Source of the DNA: Desulfosporosinus sp.
GTDB lineage: Bacteria > Bacillota > Desulfitobacteriia > Desulfitobacteriales > Desulfitobacteriaceae
Assembly (NCBI GenBank): GCA_031292095.1
Contig: JARLHU010000019.1
Location: 1-52,729, forward strand
Direction of reading: 5' to 3'
Length of the DNA: 52,729 nt
In this document: positions 9,169 through 17,066 of the stretch, piece by piece
How positions within the stretch are numbered: the first letter of the stretch is position 1
Layout of the letters: every line of letters starts with the position of its first letter
Notes under the pieces: generated by a model
What the model was told of the DNA's origin: nothing
Databases searched by the model: none
What the model saw: only the letters and a program-made list of their open reading frames with translations
Position numbers and translations under genes: made by a program

Positions 9169-10215
9169 ATGATTGAGGTTCTTATAGTTGATGATTCCGC
9201 AGTATATCGGGATTATTTGACATATATCTTAAGCTCCGATTCTGAAATCCAAGTGGTGGGGCAGGCAGCTAACGGCAAGGAAGCCTTGGATTTCCTTAAG
9301 TTTCATCAACCTGATGTCATAACGATGGATATTTATATGCCGGAAATGGATGGGTTCGAGGTGACTCGACGGATTATGGAAGATAAGCCAATACCTATCG
9401 TGATTGTTAGTGCCGTTTGGGATGTTATGGAGGTGGAAAAAACATTTAAGGCTATGGAAGTAGGGGCTGTCTCACTTTTTGAGAAACCTGCAGGTATAGG
9501 CAGTCCCAATTCTGAGAGCAGTGCTGCAGAATTAATTGCCATAGTCAAGCAGGCAGCGGTGGCCAAAGTGGCTCGAATCCGGTCGCGGCGTGTCTCAGCG
9601 TCCGCACCTGTGACGATTCCACCGTCTCAGATAATACGGTGGGGGATTGAGGTTGTTGTGCTGGGCGCTTCGACAGGTGGACCAGCGGCAATTCAGCAAT
9701 TTCTTTCAGGGTTACCCCGGGATTTCCCTTCGCCTATCTTGATGGTCCAACATATTAGCAGCGGCTTTACCCGGGGATTTGTGGAATGGCTGAATGAATC
9801 ATCCCCCCTTCAAGTATATGTTGCCACTCAAGGTGAACATATTCGGAGAGGTCATGTCTATGTAGCGCCGGAAGAGTTTCAGATGGGTGTAAATGATAGA
9901 GGGATTATCAAACTCAGAGAGGATCCTCCGGAGCATTTTATGCGACCTGCAGCGTCTTACCTTTTCCGGTCGGCACTGAAAGCCTTCTCGAAGGCCACCG
10001 CTGGTATACTCCTAACTGGGATGGGAGTAGACGGAGCGGCTGAACTCAAATCGATCAAGGATGCAGGTGGGGTTACTTTCGCCCAAGACCACGATAGTTC
10101 GATCATACATGGCATGCCTGGGGAAGCCATAAGGTTGGGTGGGGCTGACTATGTGTTGCCACCTAGGGATATTGCGTCAGTATTGGCCAGCGTGGTTTCA
10201 AAAAACTATAATTGA
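9169..10215 (+). CDS. cheB: CheB-type chemoreceptor methylesterase/glutamine deamidase (WspF-like)
   Basis: 348 residues. Receiver domain 1-120 (VLIVDDSAVYRDYL, VITMDIYMPEMDG) is followed by the catalytic domain from about 155: GASTGGPAAIQ with the catalytic Ser, VQHIS with His, and GMGVDGAAEL with Asp. It removes receptor methyl groups and so opposes the CheR of 2874. TGGAGG precedes ATG 9169. In the Wsp system loss of the equivalent protein (WspF) locks signalling on. The gene sits between kinase and diguanylate cyclase, as wspF does. Its 3' end lies 26 nt before the next start. Confidence 0.95.
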   Translation: MIEVLIVDDSAVYRDYLTYILSSDSEIQVVGQAANGKEALDFLKFHQPDVITMDIYMPEMDGFEVTRRIMEDKPIPIVIVSAVWDVMEVEKTFKAMEVGAVSLFEKPAGIGSPNSESSAAELIAIVKQAAVAKVARIRSRRVSASAPVTIPPSQIIRWGIEVVVLGASTGGPAAIQQFLSGLPRDFPSPILMVQHISSGFTRGFVEWLNESSPLQVYVATQGEHIRRGHVYVAPEEFQMGVNDRGIIKLREDPPEHFMRPAASYLFRSALKAFSKATAGILLTGMGVDGAAELKSIKDAGGVTFAQDHDSSIIHGMPGEAIRLGGADYVLPPRDIASVLASVVSKNYN

Positions 10216-10241
10216 CGGATGCATCGAGGAGGGGAAAATCT

Positions 10242-11618
10242 ATGAAAAAAGGAGATAAAATCTTAATCGTGGAGGATAGTTTAACTCAAGCTATGCGCCT
10301 TCAGTATCTCCTGATGGAAAACGGTTATGATGTACGTGTGGCAAGTGATGGAGTCAAGGGCTTGGCGGCGGCAAAGGTAGAGAAACCGACGATTATTATT
10401 ACGGACGTTATGATGCCTGAAATGGATGGGTACGAGTTGTGTAGTAGGATCAAGCAGGATGAAACTCTTAAGGATATCCACGTGGTGCTACTGACATCGC
10501 TTTCCGATCCCCGTGATGTCATCAAGGGGCTACAGTGCGGAGCGGACAATTTTCTTACGAAACCATACGACAATGAACAACTGCTTCGTCGGGTGCATCA
10601 CGTTTTGGTGAATATAGCAATGCGCAAAGATGGTAATCCACAAATGTCTGTCGAGGTATTCTTTGGTGGTCAGCGACACACGCTAACCTCGGACCGCATA
10701 CAGATCATCGACTTACTGTTGTCCACGTTCGAGTTAGCAGTGCTTCAGAACACCCATCTGGAGAAGGTTAGTGCGGACTATCGCAACGCCTTGGAAGATG
10801 TCAAACGTGCGGAAACTAATTTAAGAACCCTGATGGATATGAACGGGGACGCTATTGTGGTAGTTGACGGCAGGCAACTCGTCAGGTATGTGAACCTAGC
10901 GGCTGAGGGTATTTTTGGCCGAAAGGTAGATGAAATCCTACATAAGACCTTTGATTTTCCGATGGAAATAGGACTGCAGGAAATTACGATCAAGGGCGCC
11001 GGTGAGCAGCGGCTGATTGCCGAAATGCGCGTCGTGAACTCTAAGTGGGACGGTGAAGATGTGCTTCTGGCCACGATTAGGGATATTACCGAAACGGTTA
11101 TTTTACGCGAACGTTTGCGGACAGAATCTATTACCGACTCACTTACGGGGCTTTACAATCGTCGGGGGTTAATGACGCTTGGCGAAAATCAGCTTAAACT
11201 GGCCAATCGGATGAAAAAGCAACTTGTTTGCCTATTTGTCGACTTGGATGGATTCAAGATAATCAATGATATGCTTGGTCATGAAGAGGGCGACAAGGTG
11301 CTTCGAGATGCTGCTCAAATCCTGAAACAGGTTTTTAGGGAAACAGATCTCATCGCACGGGTTGGAGGGGATGAATTTGCTGTATTAGCTTTAGTGTCAG
11401 GGACGGAATCTTCGGAAGAGCTGGTCGCTCGTTTGCAGCAGAATATTGCCCGGTATAACGCGAATGGTTGCCGACCGTATCCCCTAGCTATGAGTATCGG
11501 AACCAAGTTCAGTGACTTTGAAGCACCAAGTTCAGTACCCGAGTTGATGACTGGGGCGGATAAACGGATGTATGAGCAGAAATCAGGAAGGAAATCCCTA
11601 TCTCAATCTATCCAATGA
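10242..11618 (+). CDS. Response regulator with PAS and GGDEF domains: diguanylate cyclase output (WspR-like)
   Basis: 458 residues. Receiver 1-125 (ILIVEDSLTQAMRL, IIITDVMMPEMDGYE), a coiled linker, a PAS domain about 185-290 (LMDMNGDAIVVVDG, VLLATIRDIT) and a GGDEF domain about 300-455. The catalytic loop is RVGGDEFAVL, an intact GGDEF. RETD lies five residues before it, the RxxD inhibitory site, so c-di-GMP feedback inhibition is expected. It would convert two GTP to c-di-GMP when phosphorylated by the operon's CheA. WspR lacks the PAS, so this is a variant design. ATG 10242 follows GAGGAGGGG; the frame could start at 10212 inside cheB but has no RBS there. Confidence 0.94.
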   Translation: MKKGDKILIVEDSLTQAMRLQYLLMENGYDVRVASDGVKGLAAAKVEKPTIIITDVMMPEMDGYELCSRIKQDETLKDIHVVLLTSLSDPRDVIKGLQCGADNFLTKPYDNEQLLRRVHHVLVNIAMRKDGNPQMSVEVFFGGQRHTLTSDRIQIIDLLLSTFELAVLQNTHLEKVSADYRNALEDVKRAETNLRTLMDMNGDAIVVVDGRQLVRYVNLAAEGIFGRKVDEILHKTFDFPMEIGLQEITIKGAGEQRLIAEMRVVNSKWDGEDVLLATIRDITETVILRERLRTESITDSLTGLYNRRGLMTLGENQLKLANRMKKQLVCLFVDLDGFKIINDMLGHEEGDKVLRDAAQILKQVFRETDLIARVGGDEFAVLALVSGTESSEELVARLQQNIARYNANGCRPYPLAMSIGTKFSDFEAPSSVPELMTGADKRMYEQKSGRKSLSQSIQ

Positions 11619-11637
11619 TTAATACTTACTATAAAGA

Positions 11638-12567
11638 ATGGAAGCAATTATGCAACAGAAACGATATCACACCTTTAATGAACATTTGCGGGAAAGGTTC
11701 GGAGGGAAAATCTTTAAGGTTTCCTTGGACGCAGGATTTACATGCCCTAACCGAGATGGAACGTTGGGGTGGGGTGGGTGTGTCTACTGCAGTGAACGGG
11801 GGTCCGGGGATTTTGCCGGAGAACAGGGGTTATCTCTGCATGATCAGTTTATTGAAGTGACGGCACGGATGGAGAAAAAATGGCCCAATGCCAACTATAT
11901 TGCTTATTTTCAAGCCTATACGAATACTTATGCCCCTGCAAAGAGGTTGCGTGAGGTCTATGAAGAAGCCTTGGCGGAGGAGCAGGTTGTAGGGCTAGCC
12001 ATCTCAACCAGGCCGGACTGTTTGCCGGAGAATGTATTGGATTATTTGGAGGAACTGAATCAGAGAACCTATTTATGGGTTGAACTGGGGTTGCAAAGTA
12101 TTCATGATCGAACCATGCACTGGATCGAAAGGGGTCATAATTATGCCCAATTCCTGAAGGGCCTTGAGATGTTGCGCTCACGAGGAATCCGGGTTTGTGT
12201 TCATATAATCCTCGGCTTGCCTGGGGAAACAAAAACTGAGATGATGGCTACTGCACAAGCGGTCGCTAAGATGCCTCTCCAAGGGATCAAGATTCATTTG
12301 CTCCACGTGTTGAGAGGAACCCCTTTGGCGGCAATTTATCAGCGCGAACCGTTTGAGCTTATGACGAAAGATGACTATGTTTCGCTCGTGGTCGACATTT
12401 TAGAGATTTTACCCCCCGAAATCGTAATTCAGCGTCTAACCGGAGATGGACCCCCGGATGATCTCATCGGGCCGCTCTGGAGCCTTAAAAAATGGGAGGT
12501 TCTCAATGCAATTGATGCGGAGTTCGTGCGACGAGATACCTGGCAAGGGAAAAGGGCGAAGAAATAG
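11638..12567 (+). CDS. TIGR01212/YhcC-type radical SAM protein
   Basis: 309 residues. The N-terminus RYHTFNEHLRERFG, VSLDAGFTCPNRDG and GGCVYC gives the long-spaced cluster motif of the YhcC/YtqA radical SAM family (Cys, nine residues, CxxC). Later blocks AISTRPDCLPE, WVELGLQSI and HIILGLPGET are also typical. These Cys bind the [4Fe-4S] that cleaves SAM; the substrate is not established. The start may be ATG 11638 or ATG 11650 (GGAAG precedes the latter). It begins 19 nt after the GGDEF gene and may be read through from that operon, but no functional link is evident. A 7-bp GNRA-like hairpin overlaps the stop without a T-run. Confidence 0.9.
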   Translation: MEAIMQQKRYHTFNEHLRERFGGKIFKVSLDAGFTCPNRDGTLGWGGCVYCSERGSGDFAGEQGLSLHDQFIEVTARMEKKWPNANYIAYFQAYTNTYAPAKRLREVYEEALAEEQVVGLAISTRPDCLPENVLDYLEELNQRTYLWVELGLQSIHDRTMHWIERGHNYAQFLKGLEMLRSRGIRVCVHIILGLPGETKTEMMATAQAVAKMPLQGIKIHLLHVLRGTPLAAIYQREPFELMTKDDYVSLVVDILEILPPEIVIQRLTGDGPPDDLIGPLWSLKKWEVLNAIDAEFVRRDTWQGKRAKK

Positions 12568-12621
12568 CGACCCCGAAGGGTCGCATATGAAAAAGGAAAG
12601 AGGATTAGAATAAGACGGTCA

Positions 12622-12807
12622 CTAAGGTCTTAAAATTGGCTTGGGAAACAGGGGTGGGAGAATCGAACATTGGGAATATTCAGTAGGGGTTTTAGGTTGG
12701 GTTAGTGTCGTATGAAGGCCCGGCGCTAAGTTCAAGTACCGTTTCAGGTCTGAATTGGCATCTGTGATCCGTTGGATAATTTGATCGTTATTAAGACGTT
12801 CAGTCAT
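12622..12807 (-). CDS. Possible small hypothetical protein (doubtful)
   Basis: A 61-codon frame read leftwards, starting ATG (complement of 12805-12807) with a G-rich purine stretch (AAGGGGGCGGTG) upstream in its own orientation. The product starts MTERLNNDQIIQRITDANSD, a plausible amphipathic helix, then turns Pro/Thr-rich. No family was recognised. A + strand terminator at 12852-12882 suggests the region may be read in the other direction, which weakens the call. The gap 12568-13029 otherwise holds that terminator and the promoter of the next gene. Confidence 0.3.
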   Translation of the reverse strand: MTERLNNDQIIQRITDANSDLKRYLNLAPGLHTTLTQPKTPTEYSQCSILPPLFPKPILRP

Positions 12808-12851
12808 TTACACCGCCCCCTTATAAGATTAAATAAACCAACTATGTAGTG

Positions 12852-12882
12852 CGGCTGCAATAAGCTTGTCAGCCGTTCTTTT
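12852..12882 (+). terminator. Probable Rho-independent terminator
   Basis: CGGCTG-CAA (12852-12860) pairs with TTG-T-CAGCCG (12866-12875; one bulged T), followed by TTCTTTTT. It reads on the + strand and lies about 285 nt after the radical SAM gene, the nearest upstream + gene. Confidence 0.6.
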
Positions 12883-12992
12883 TATGTCTTTGAGTACTTT
12901 TTAGGGGTAACTAAACCATTCCTATCTGACAACCTTATATTAACACGTGGGTTGTTTGATGTCAATAGGATGATGCCTCCTGAAGTTGGCTA

Positions 12993-13001
12993 TGTTATAA
13001 T
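12993..13001 (+). promoter_or_regulatory. Extended -10 promoter for the GntR-RCK_C regulator
   Basis: TG-T-TATAAT (12993-13001) is a perfect extended -10 about 20 nt before the RBS AAGGGG. No good -35 is visible at the expected distance, which is usual for extended -10 promoters. Confidence 0.55.
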
Positions 13002-13029
13002 AGGATAAATAAGTAAGGGGTTGAAGGTA

Positions 13030-13632
13030 TTGGACCAAGCACGTTACCAGGAAATTGCCCTAGATTTGGCTCACGCCATCATGATGGGAGAATACCATGA
13101 AGGAGAAAAAATTCATGGTCGTTCTACTTTGGCAGGGCGGTATAATGTCTCGCCGGAAACCATTCGCCGTGCCATTGCAATTTTGCAAAATATCGGTGTT
13201 GTTGTGGTTAATCAAGGGGTAGGGATTACTGTAACATCGAAAGCCATGGCAGAAAAATTTATAAAATCGTTTAATCAAAAAGGAGAAATTCAGATCTTTC
13301 TAGAAGATTTAAAAAGTCTTATGGATCAAAGACGTGAAAATGATTTAAAGATTGAAAGCCATATGAACAAATTGCGGGGATATGCCGATCGAATAATGTC
13401 TCGGTGGCTGGATGTCGGAGAAATCGAAATCGGAAAGACCTCTCCAGCAATTGGGAAGACCTTGCGGGAATTAAAGATTCGAGAGCGTACTGGGACAACG
13501 ATTATCGCTGTGGTTCGAGATGGCTTTGAACAATTTTCTCCGGAAGCTGGTTTCGTCCTGCGGGGAGAAGATGTCCTTTTGGCGGCGGGGTCATCCGAGG
13601 GACAGGAAAAGTTGCAACAATTAATTTTATGA
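13030..13632 (+). CDS. GntR-type winged-helix regulator with RCK_C (TrkA-C) domain; BusR-like candidate c-di-AMP sensor
   Basis: 200 residues from TTG 13030 (AAGGGG 9 nt upstream; an in-frame TTG at 13021 is too close to it). N-terminal GntR winged helix about 1-75 (GRSTLAGRYNVSPETIRRAI, VVNQGVGITVTS), a coiled-coil region 80-130, and an RCK_C domain 135-200 (IGKTLRELKIRERTGTTIIA, LRGEDVLLAAGS). The same order occurs in BusR of streptococci and lactococci, which represses the BusAB osmolyte transporter when bound to c-di-AMP. No transporter gene is adjacent here, so its target is open. acpS follows after 15 nt, suggesting cotranscription with acpS-nnr-alr. Confidence 0.82.
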   Translation: MDQARYQEIALDLAHAIMMGEYHEGEKIHGRSTLAGRYNVSPETIRRAIAILQNIGVVVVNQGVGITVTSKAMAEKFIKSFNQKGEIQIFLEDLKSLMDQRRENDLKIESHMNKLRGYADRIMSRWLDVGEIEIGKTSPAIGKTLRELKIRERTGTTIIAVVRDGFEQFSPEAGFVLRGEDVLLAAGSSEGQEKLQQLIL

Positions 13633-13647
13633 TTTGGAGCGGGCAGC

Positions 13648-14004
13648 ATGTATCCTGGCATTGATATCATCGAAATAGAACGCTTTGTTATGGCGTTTAA
13701 ACGGCAACCTAAGTTATCTGAACGTCTTTTCACGACGCGGGAACTAGAGAACTTAACCGGGAAAGGCTTTCAGAGTTATGCGGCTCGTTTCGCAGGAAAA
13801 GAGGCAGTTCTAAAAACATTGGGTACTGGTTTGCGCGGGTTGTCTTGGCATGATATAGAAATTTTGAGTGTTTTAAGTGGTGAACCCTTGGTTTATCTCA
13901 GCCCTAGAGCCATGGAGTTGGCCAAGGCTCGGGGTGGATCTCAAGTTCGCATAAGTTTAACCCATAATCGCACACAGGCGATGGCTTTGGCGATTTTAAG
14001 CTGA
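13648..14004 (+). CDS. acpS: Holo-[acyl-carrier-protein] synthase
   Basis: 118 residues, the normal AcpS length. MYPGIDIIEIERF carries the Mg2+-binding Asp, and YAARFAGKEAVLK the second metal ligand Glu and the catalytic region; SLTHNRTQAMALAIL closes the fold. It transfers 4'-phosphopantetheine from CoA to apo-ACP. ATG 13648 follows TTTGGAGCG. It lies between the GntR-RCK_C gene and nnr, a common Firmicute arrangement (acpS-nnr-alr). A 280-nt spacer with an inverted-repeat element separates it from nnr. Confidence 0.95.
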   Translation: MYPGIDIIEIERFVMAFKRQPKLSERLFTTRELENLTGKGFQSYAARFAGKEAVLKTLGTGLRGLSWHDIEILSVLSGEPLVYLSPRAMELAKARGGSQVRISLTHNRTQAMALAILS

Positions 14005-14010
14005 AATGGG

Positions 14011-14192
14011 ATGAATGCAAATGAAATTGCACGTTCACCAAAGCTCCGGACCGGCTCGTTTGTTGCCGAAGCTAACGCACATAACCATGGGGTTGTTCTG
14101 CATGTGAACCAATGTGCGTCTTCACGCTTCGCCAACTGCACTCGCACGCTCCTCCCGCTTGATGGTTCTCTTTGCAATATCATTTCATTCAT
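14011..14192. repeat. Inverted-repeat-bounded intergenic element of about 182 bp (MITE-like candidate)
   Basis: The left arm 14011-14031 (ATGAATGCAAATGAAATTGCA) and the complement of the right arm 14173-14192 (ATGAATGAAATGATATTGCA) match at most positions. Inside, ACGCACAT (14075-14082) pairs with ATGTGCGT (14112-14119). The element sits immediately after acpS and contains frames on both strands that look non-coding. Its transposase-free size and terminal inverted repeats fit a miniature transposable element or a folded RNA. Confidence 0.45.
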
Positions 14193-14284
14193 TGGCTAGG
14201 GACGACGGGGGACGAGTTTCAAGTGATTTTAGTTATAAGATAAGATAGAATAAAAGAATAAAAGAGAGAACTGGGGTGGGGAGC

Positions 14285-15898
14285 ATGCGTGTAGTCAGCG
14301 CGGAACAGATGCGACAGATTGAGGAAAGAGCCATTCATCAGTATGGCATTCCAAGTTTGCTCCTTATGGAAAATGCAGCTTGGGCTGTCGTTGAAGAAAT
14401 TCGGCGTCATCTCCATAAAGAAGGAATGGCCGATGTCAGCGGCAGAAAAGCAGTGATCTTAGTTGGCAGGGGAAATAATGGCGGAGATGGCTTGGCCGTG
14501 GCTCGACATTTAGTTTTCCAAGGTATGGATGTAACTGTCTTTTTATTTGCCGGACTTGAGGAACTAAAAGGAGATGCAGCTTTAAATTTGCGGCTTTTTC
14601 AAGGAACGGCTGGAAAGTGTTTTGTAATAGAAGGCGAGAAACAACGTCGTTTGACACGTTTAGCTCTAGCTCAAGCAGATATTGTGGTGGATGCACTTTA
14701 CGGAATTGGTTTGCGTGGTGCTTTGCCCAGTTTAATTGAGGAATATGTTGATGAGGTGAACGGTTCTTCTAGATGGGTGATCTCGATTGACATTCCCAGT
14801 GGAGTGGAAGCCAATACGGGTAAAGTTTACCGAACTGCGATCCGCGCCCGAACTACGGTGACGTTCGGACTCCCTAAATGGGGACTTTTTCTCGGCGAAG
14901 GGCCAAACTACAGCGGACGGGTTGTTGTGGATCCTATTTCTATTCCCGAAGCATATTTTATAGATGAAGGGATTTCCACGTTTGTGTTAACCGATGAGGA
15001 TGCGTACAATATGCTCCCTGTTCGCCAACTTAAGGGTCACAAAGGAACCCATGGCAAAGGAATTCTTGTGGCAGGGTCTAAAGGAATGAGTGGGGCCGCT
15101 GTCCTAGCCGGACGGGGTGCCTTACGGAGTGGCATTGGACTGTTACAAATCGTTACCCCTCAAGGAATTGCCAAGGAAGTGGATGCCTGCATCACGGAGG
15201 CGACTGTTTGGTCCGCTCCAGGGGACGATTGCTTGAACGGAGAAGCTTGGCCGGTAATCTTAAAGCAAGCTGAAAAGGCTCAAGCTCTGGCAGTGGGTCC
15301 TGGCTTAGCCCAGAATCCCCAGTTTGTCACGGTCTTAGAAGAAATTCTGGGGAACATCGGTTGCCCAGTCGTCTTGGATGCAGATGCGCTTAATTTAGCA
15401 GCGTTAGACCCAGGCTTACTGGGTTTGAGAAATGGTCTTGGTCCGTTGATCCTTACCCCTCATCCGGGTGAAATGGCCCGGCTTTGCGGGTGTAGTGTCG
15501 AAGATATTGAGAGCAATCGCTTGGACATCGCGGTGGCAAAAGCTGTGGAGTGGGCAGCAGTGGTTGTCTTAAAAGGTTCTGTGACAATTATTGCTTCTCC
15601 GGACGGTCGAGCCTTTTTCAACCCCACCGGAAATCCGGGACTTGGGACAGGTGGGACGGGAGATGTACTAACAGGCAGCATTCTCGCTTGGTTGGCCCAA
15701 GGAGTTACGCCTCTTGAAGCTGCGTGTTTGGGCGTATATTTACATGGGAAAGCTGCAGATGACTTAGCGACAGAGTATGGCTGGTCAGGATTCACGGCCT
15801 TGGAAGTGGCAGATCGGCTGCCTAAAGTTCGGCGCGAGGTGGAACAGAAGAAAGAGAGGAGAGGAAAATGGGGTTGCGACAAGTTTGGGCTGAGGTAA
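14285..15898 (+). CDS. nnr: Bifunctional NAD(P)H-hydrate repair enzyme (epimerase + ADP-dependent dehydratase)
   Basis: About 537 residues. The N-terminal YjeF_N epimerase domain (VVSAEQMRQIEERAI, LLMENAAWAV, GRGNNGGDGLAVARHL, ISIDIPSGVEANTG) interconverts R- and S-NAD(P)HX. The C-terminal ribokinase-like dehydratase domain (GHKGTHGKGILVAGS, LILTPHPGEMARL, NPGLGTGGTGDVLTG with the catalytic Asp) restores NAD(P)H using ADP. ATG 14285 follows a GGGGTGGGG stretch. Its last 31 nt overlap alr. Both domains look complete. Confidence 0.95.
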   Translation: MRVVSAEQMRQIEERAIHQYGIPSLLLMENAAWAVVEEIRRHLHKEGMADVSGRKAVILVGRGNNGGDGLAVARHLVFQGMDVTVFLFAGLEELKGDAALNLRLFQGTAGKCFVIEGEKQRRLTRLALAQADIVVDALYGIGLRGALPSLIEEYVDEVNGSSRWVISIDIPSGVEANTGKVYRTAIRARTTVTFGLPKWGLFLGEGPNYSGRVVVDPISIPEAYFIDEGISTFVLTDEDAYNMLPVRQLKGHKGTHGKGILVAGSKGMSGAAVLAGRGALRSGIGLLQIVTPQGIAKEVDACITEATVWSAPGDDCLNGEAWPVILKQAEKAQALAVGPGLAQNPQFVTVLEEILGNIGCPVVLDADALNLAALDPGLLGLRNGLGPLILTPHPGEMARLCGCSVEDIESNRLDIAVAKAVEWAAVVVLKGSVTIIASPDGRAFFNPTGNPGLGTGGTGDVLTGSILAWLAQGVTPLEAACLGVYLHGKAADDLATEYGWSGFTALEVADRLPKVRREVEQKKERRGKWGCDKFGLR

Positions 15899-16986
15899 AT
15901 CTACAAACGTTGAGAGAGAATTTTTTCAAACTACAGGCGTATACCCGCAGCGAAATGATGCCAATCGTCAAGGCAGATGCTTATGGACATGGGGTGATCC
16001 CTGTTGTGAAGACGCTCCAGGCGTGTGGGGTAAAGCGTTTTGGGGTTGCTCTCTTACAAGAGGCACTAGAGATTAAAGCGGTGTATCCTGAGCTTACAGT
16101 CATGGTGATCGGGGCTACAGAGTTAGAGCAGATGGATGATTTAGTTAAGGAGGAGATCATCCCCACCATTTTTCACTTGTCCCAAGCTCAGGCGCTTTCT
16201 GAGGCGGCCGTGAAACAAAACAAAACGGTGAGATTACATATCAAATTAGATACGGGTATGAACCGGATCGGATTTCATGAGGAAGACTTTGCAGAAATTA
16301 TGAAAATTTCAGCATTGCCGAAGCTCTTTGTTGAAGGGATCTTCACACACTTTGCCACGTCCGATATTAGAGATCTGTCCTTTGCTCGGGACCAGTTAAA
16401 GCGCTTTCAAGCTGTCTATGACAATTTGAAGGCGGCAGGACTTACAATTCCGATTCGCCATGCGGCCAATAGCGCAGCGATCATCCAATTCCCGGAATCC
16501 CATTTCGAGCTGGTCCGTCCGGGAATTAGCTTGTATGGCTTGACGCCATCTGCACAGATCGGTGGAAATGTCGGTTTAGAACCGGTGATGTCTTGGAAAG
16601 CGAAAGTGTCCCAAGTCAAAAGTATTAAGACCGGTGAAACCGTAAGTTATGGTCGTACTTTCCAAGCGGCTTACCCTACACGTATTGCCACCATTCCGGT
16701 GGGTTATGCAGATGGGTTGCGGAGGGCTCTCTCCAATCAGGGTGAAATGCTTGTCCAAGGGGCACGCTCCACGATGATTGGGCGGGTCTGTATGGATCAG
16801 ACCTTACTTGAAGTAACTAAGATTCCAGGTGTACAAGTGGGGGATGTCGTAACGATTTTAGGCAAAGATGGTTATGATCAAATCACGGCGACAGAAATGG
16901 CAGAGTGGATCGGAACCATCAGTTATGAAGTGGTTTGCGGAATCTCCAGACGAGTTCCCCGGGTCTATCTTGATGATGCCGAGTAA
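15868..16986 (+). CDS. alr: Alanine racemase
   Basis: 372 residues, the normal Alr length. The PLP-binding Lys35 lies in PIVKADAYGHG; the second-face Tyr is in VSYGRTF, and RVCMDQTLLEV is the usual C-terminal block. It makes D-alanine for peptidoglycan. GAGGAGAGG precedes ATG 15868, inside the 3' end of nnr, so translation is probably coupled. In many Firmicutes ndoAI-ndoA follow alr; here they are 12 kb away and an LtaS-like gene follows instead. Confidence 0.96.
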   Translation: MGLRQVWAEVNLQTLRENFFKLQAYTRSEMMPIVKADAYGHGVIPVVKTLQACGVKRFGVALLQEALEIKAVYPELTVMVIGATELEQMDDLVKEEIIPTIFHLSQAQALSEAAVKQNKTVRLHIKLDTGMNRIGFHEEDFAEIMKISALPKLFVEGIFTHFATSDIRDLSFARDQLKRFQAVYDNLKAAGLTIPIRHAANSAAIIQFPESHFELVRPGISLYGLTPSAQIGGNVGLEPVMSWKAKVSQVKSIKTGETVSYGRTFQAAYPTRIATIPVGYADGLRRALSNQGEMLVQGARSTMIGRVCMDQTLLEVTKIPGVQVGDVVTILGKDGYDQITATEMAEWIGTISYEVVCGISRRVPRVYLDDAE

Positions 16987-17066
16987 GAAGGTAGGTAGTA
17001 ATTATTGATGATTCTAAACAATTAAAATCAACAGCTAAGTTTAATATTCTTTGGTTAATCCTATTT

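Noticed and set aside
12567..12584. GCGACCC-CGAA-GGGTCGC hairpin at the end of the radical SAM gene as a terminator
   Set aside because: Good stem but no T-run; the stem at 12852 with TTCTTTTT is the better terminator.
14011..14199. 62-residue + frame and the 83-residue - frame (13941-14192) behind acpS
   Set aside because: No RBS, low-complexity composition and full overlap with the inverted-repeat element; better explained as a repeat.
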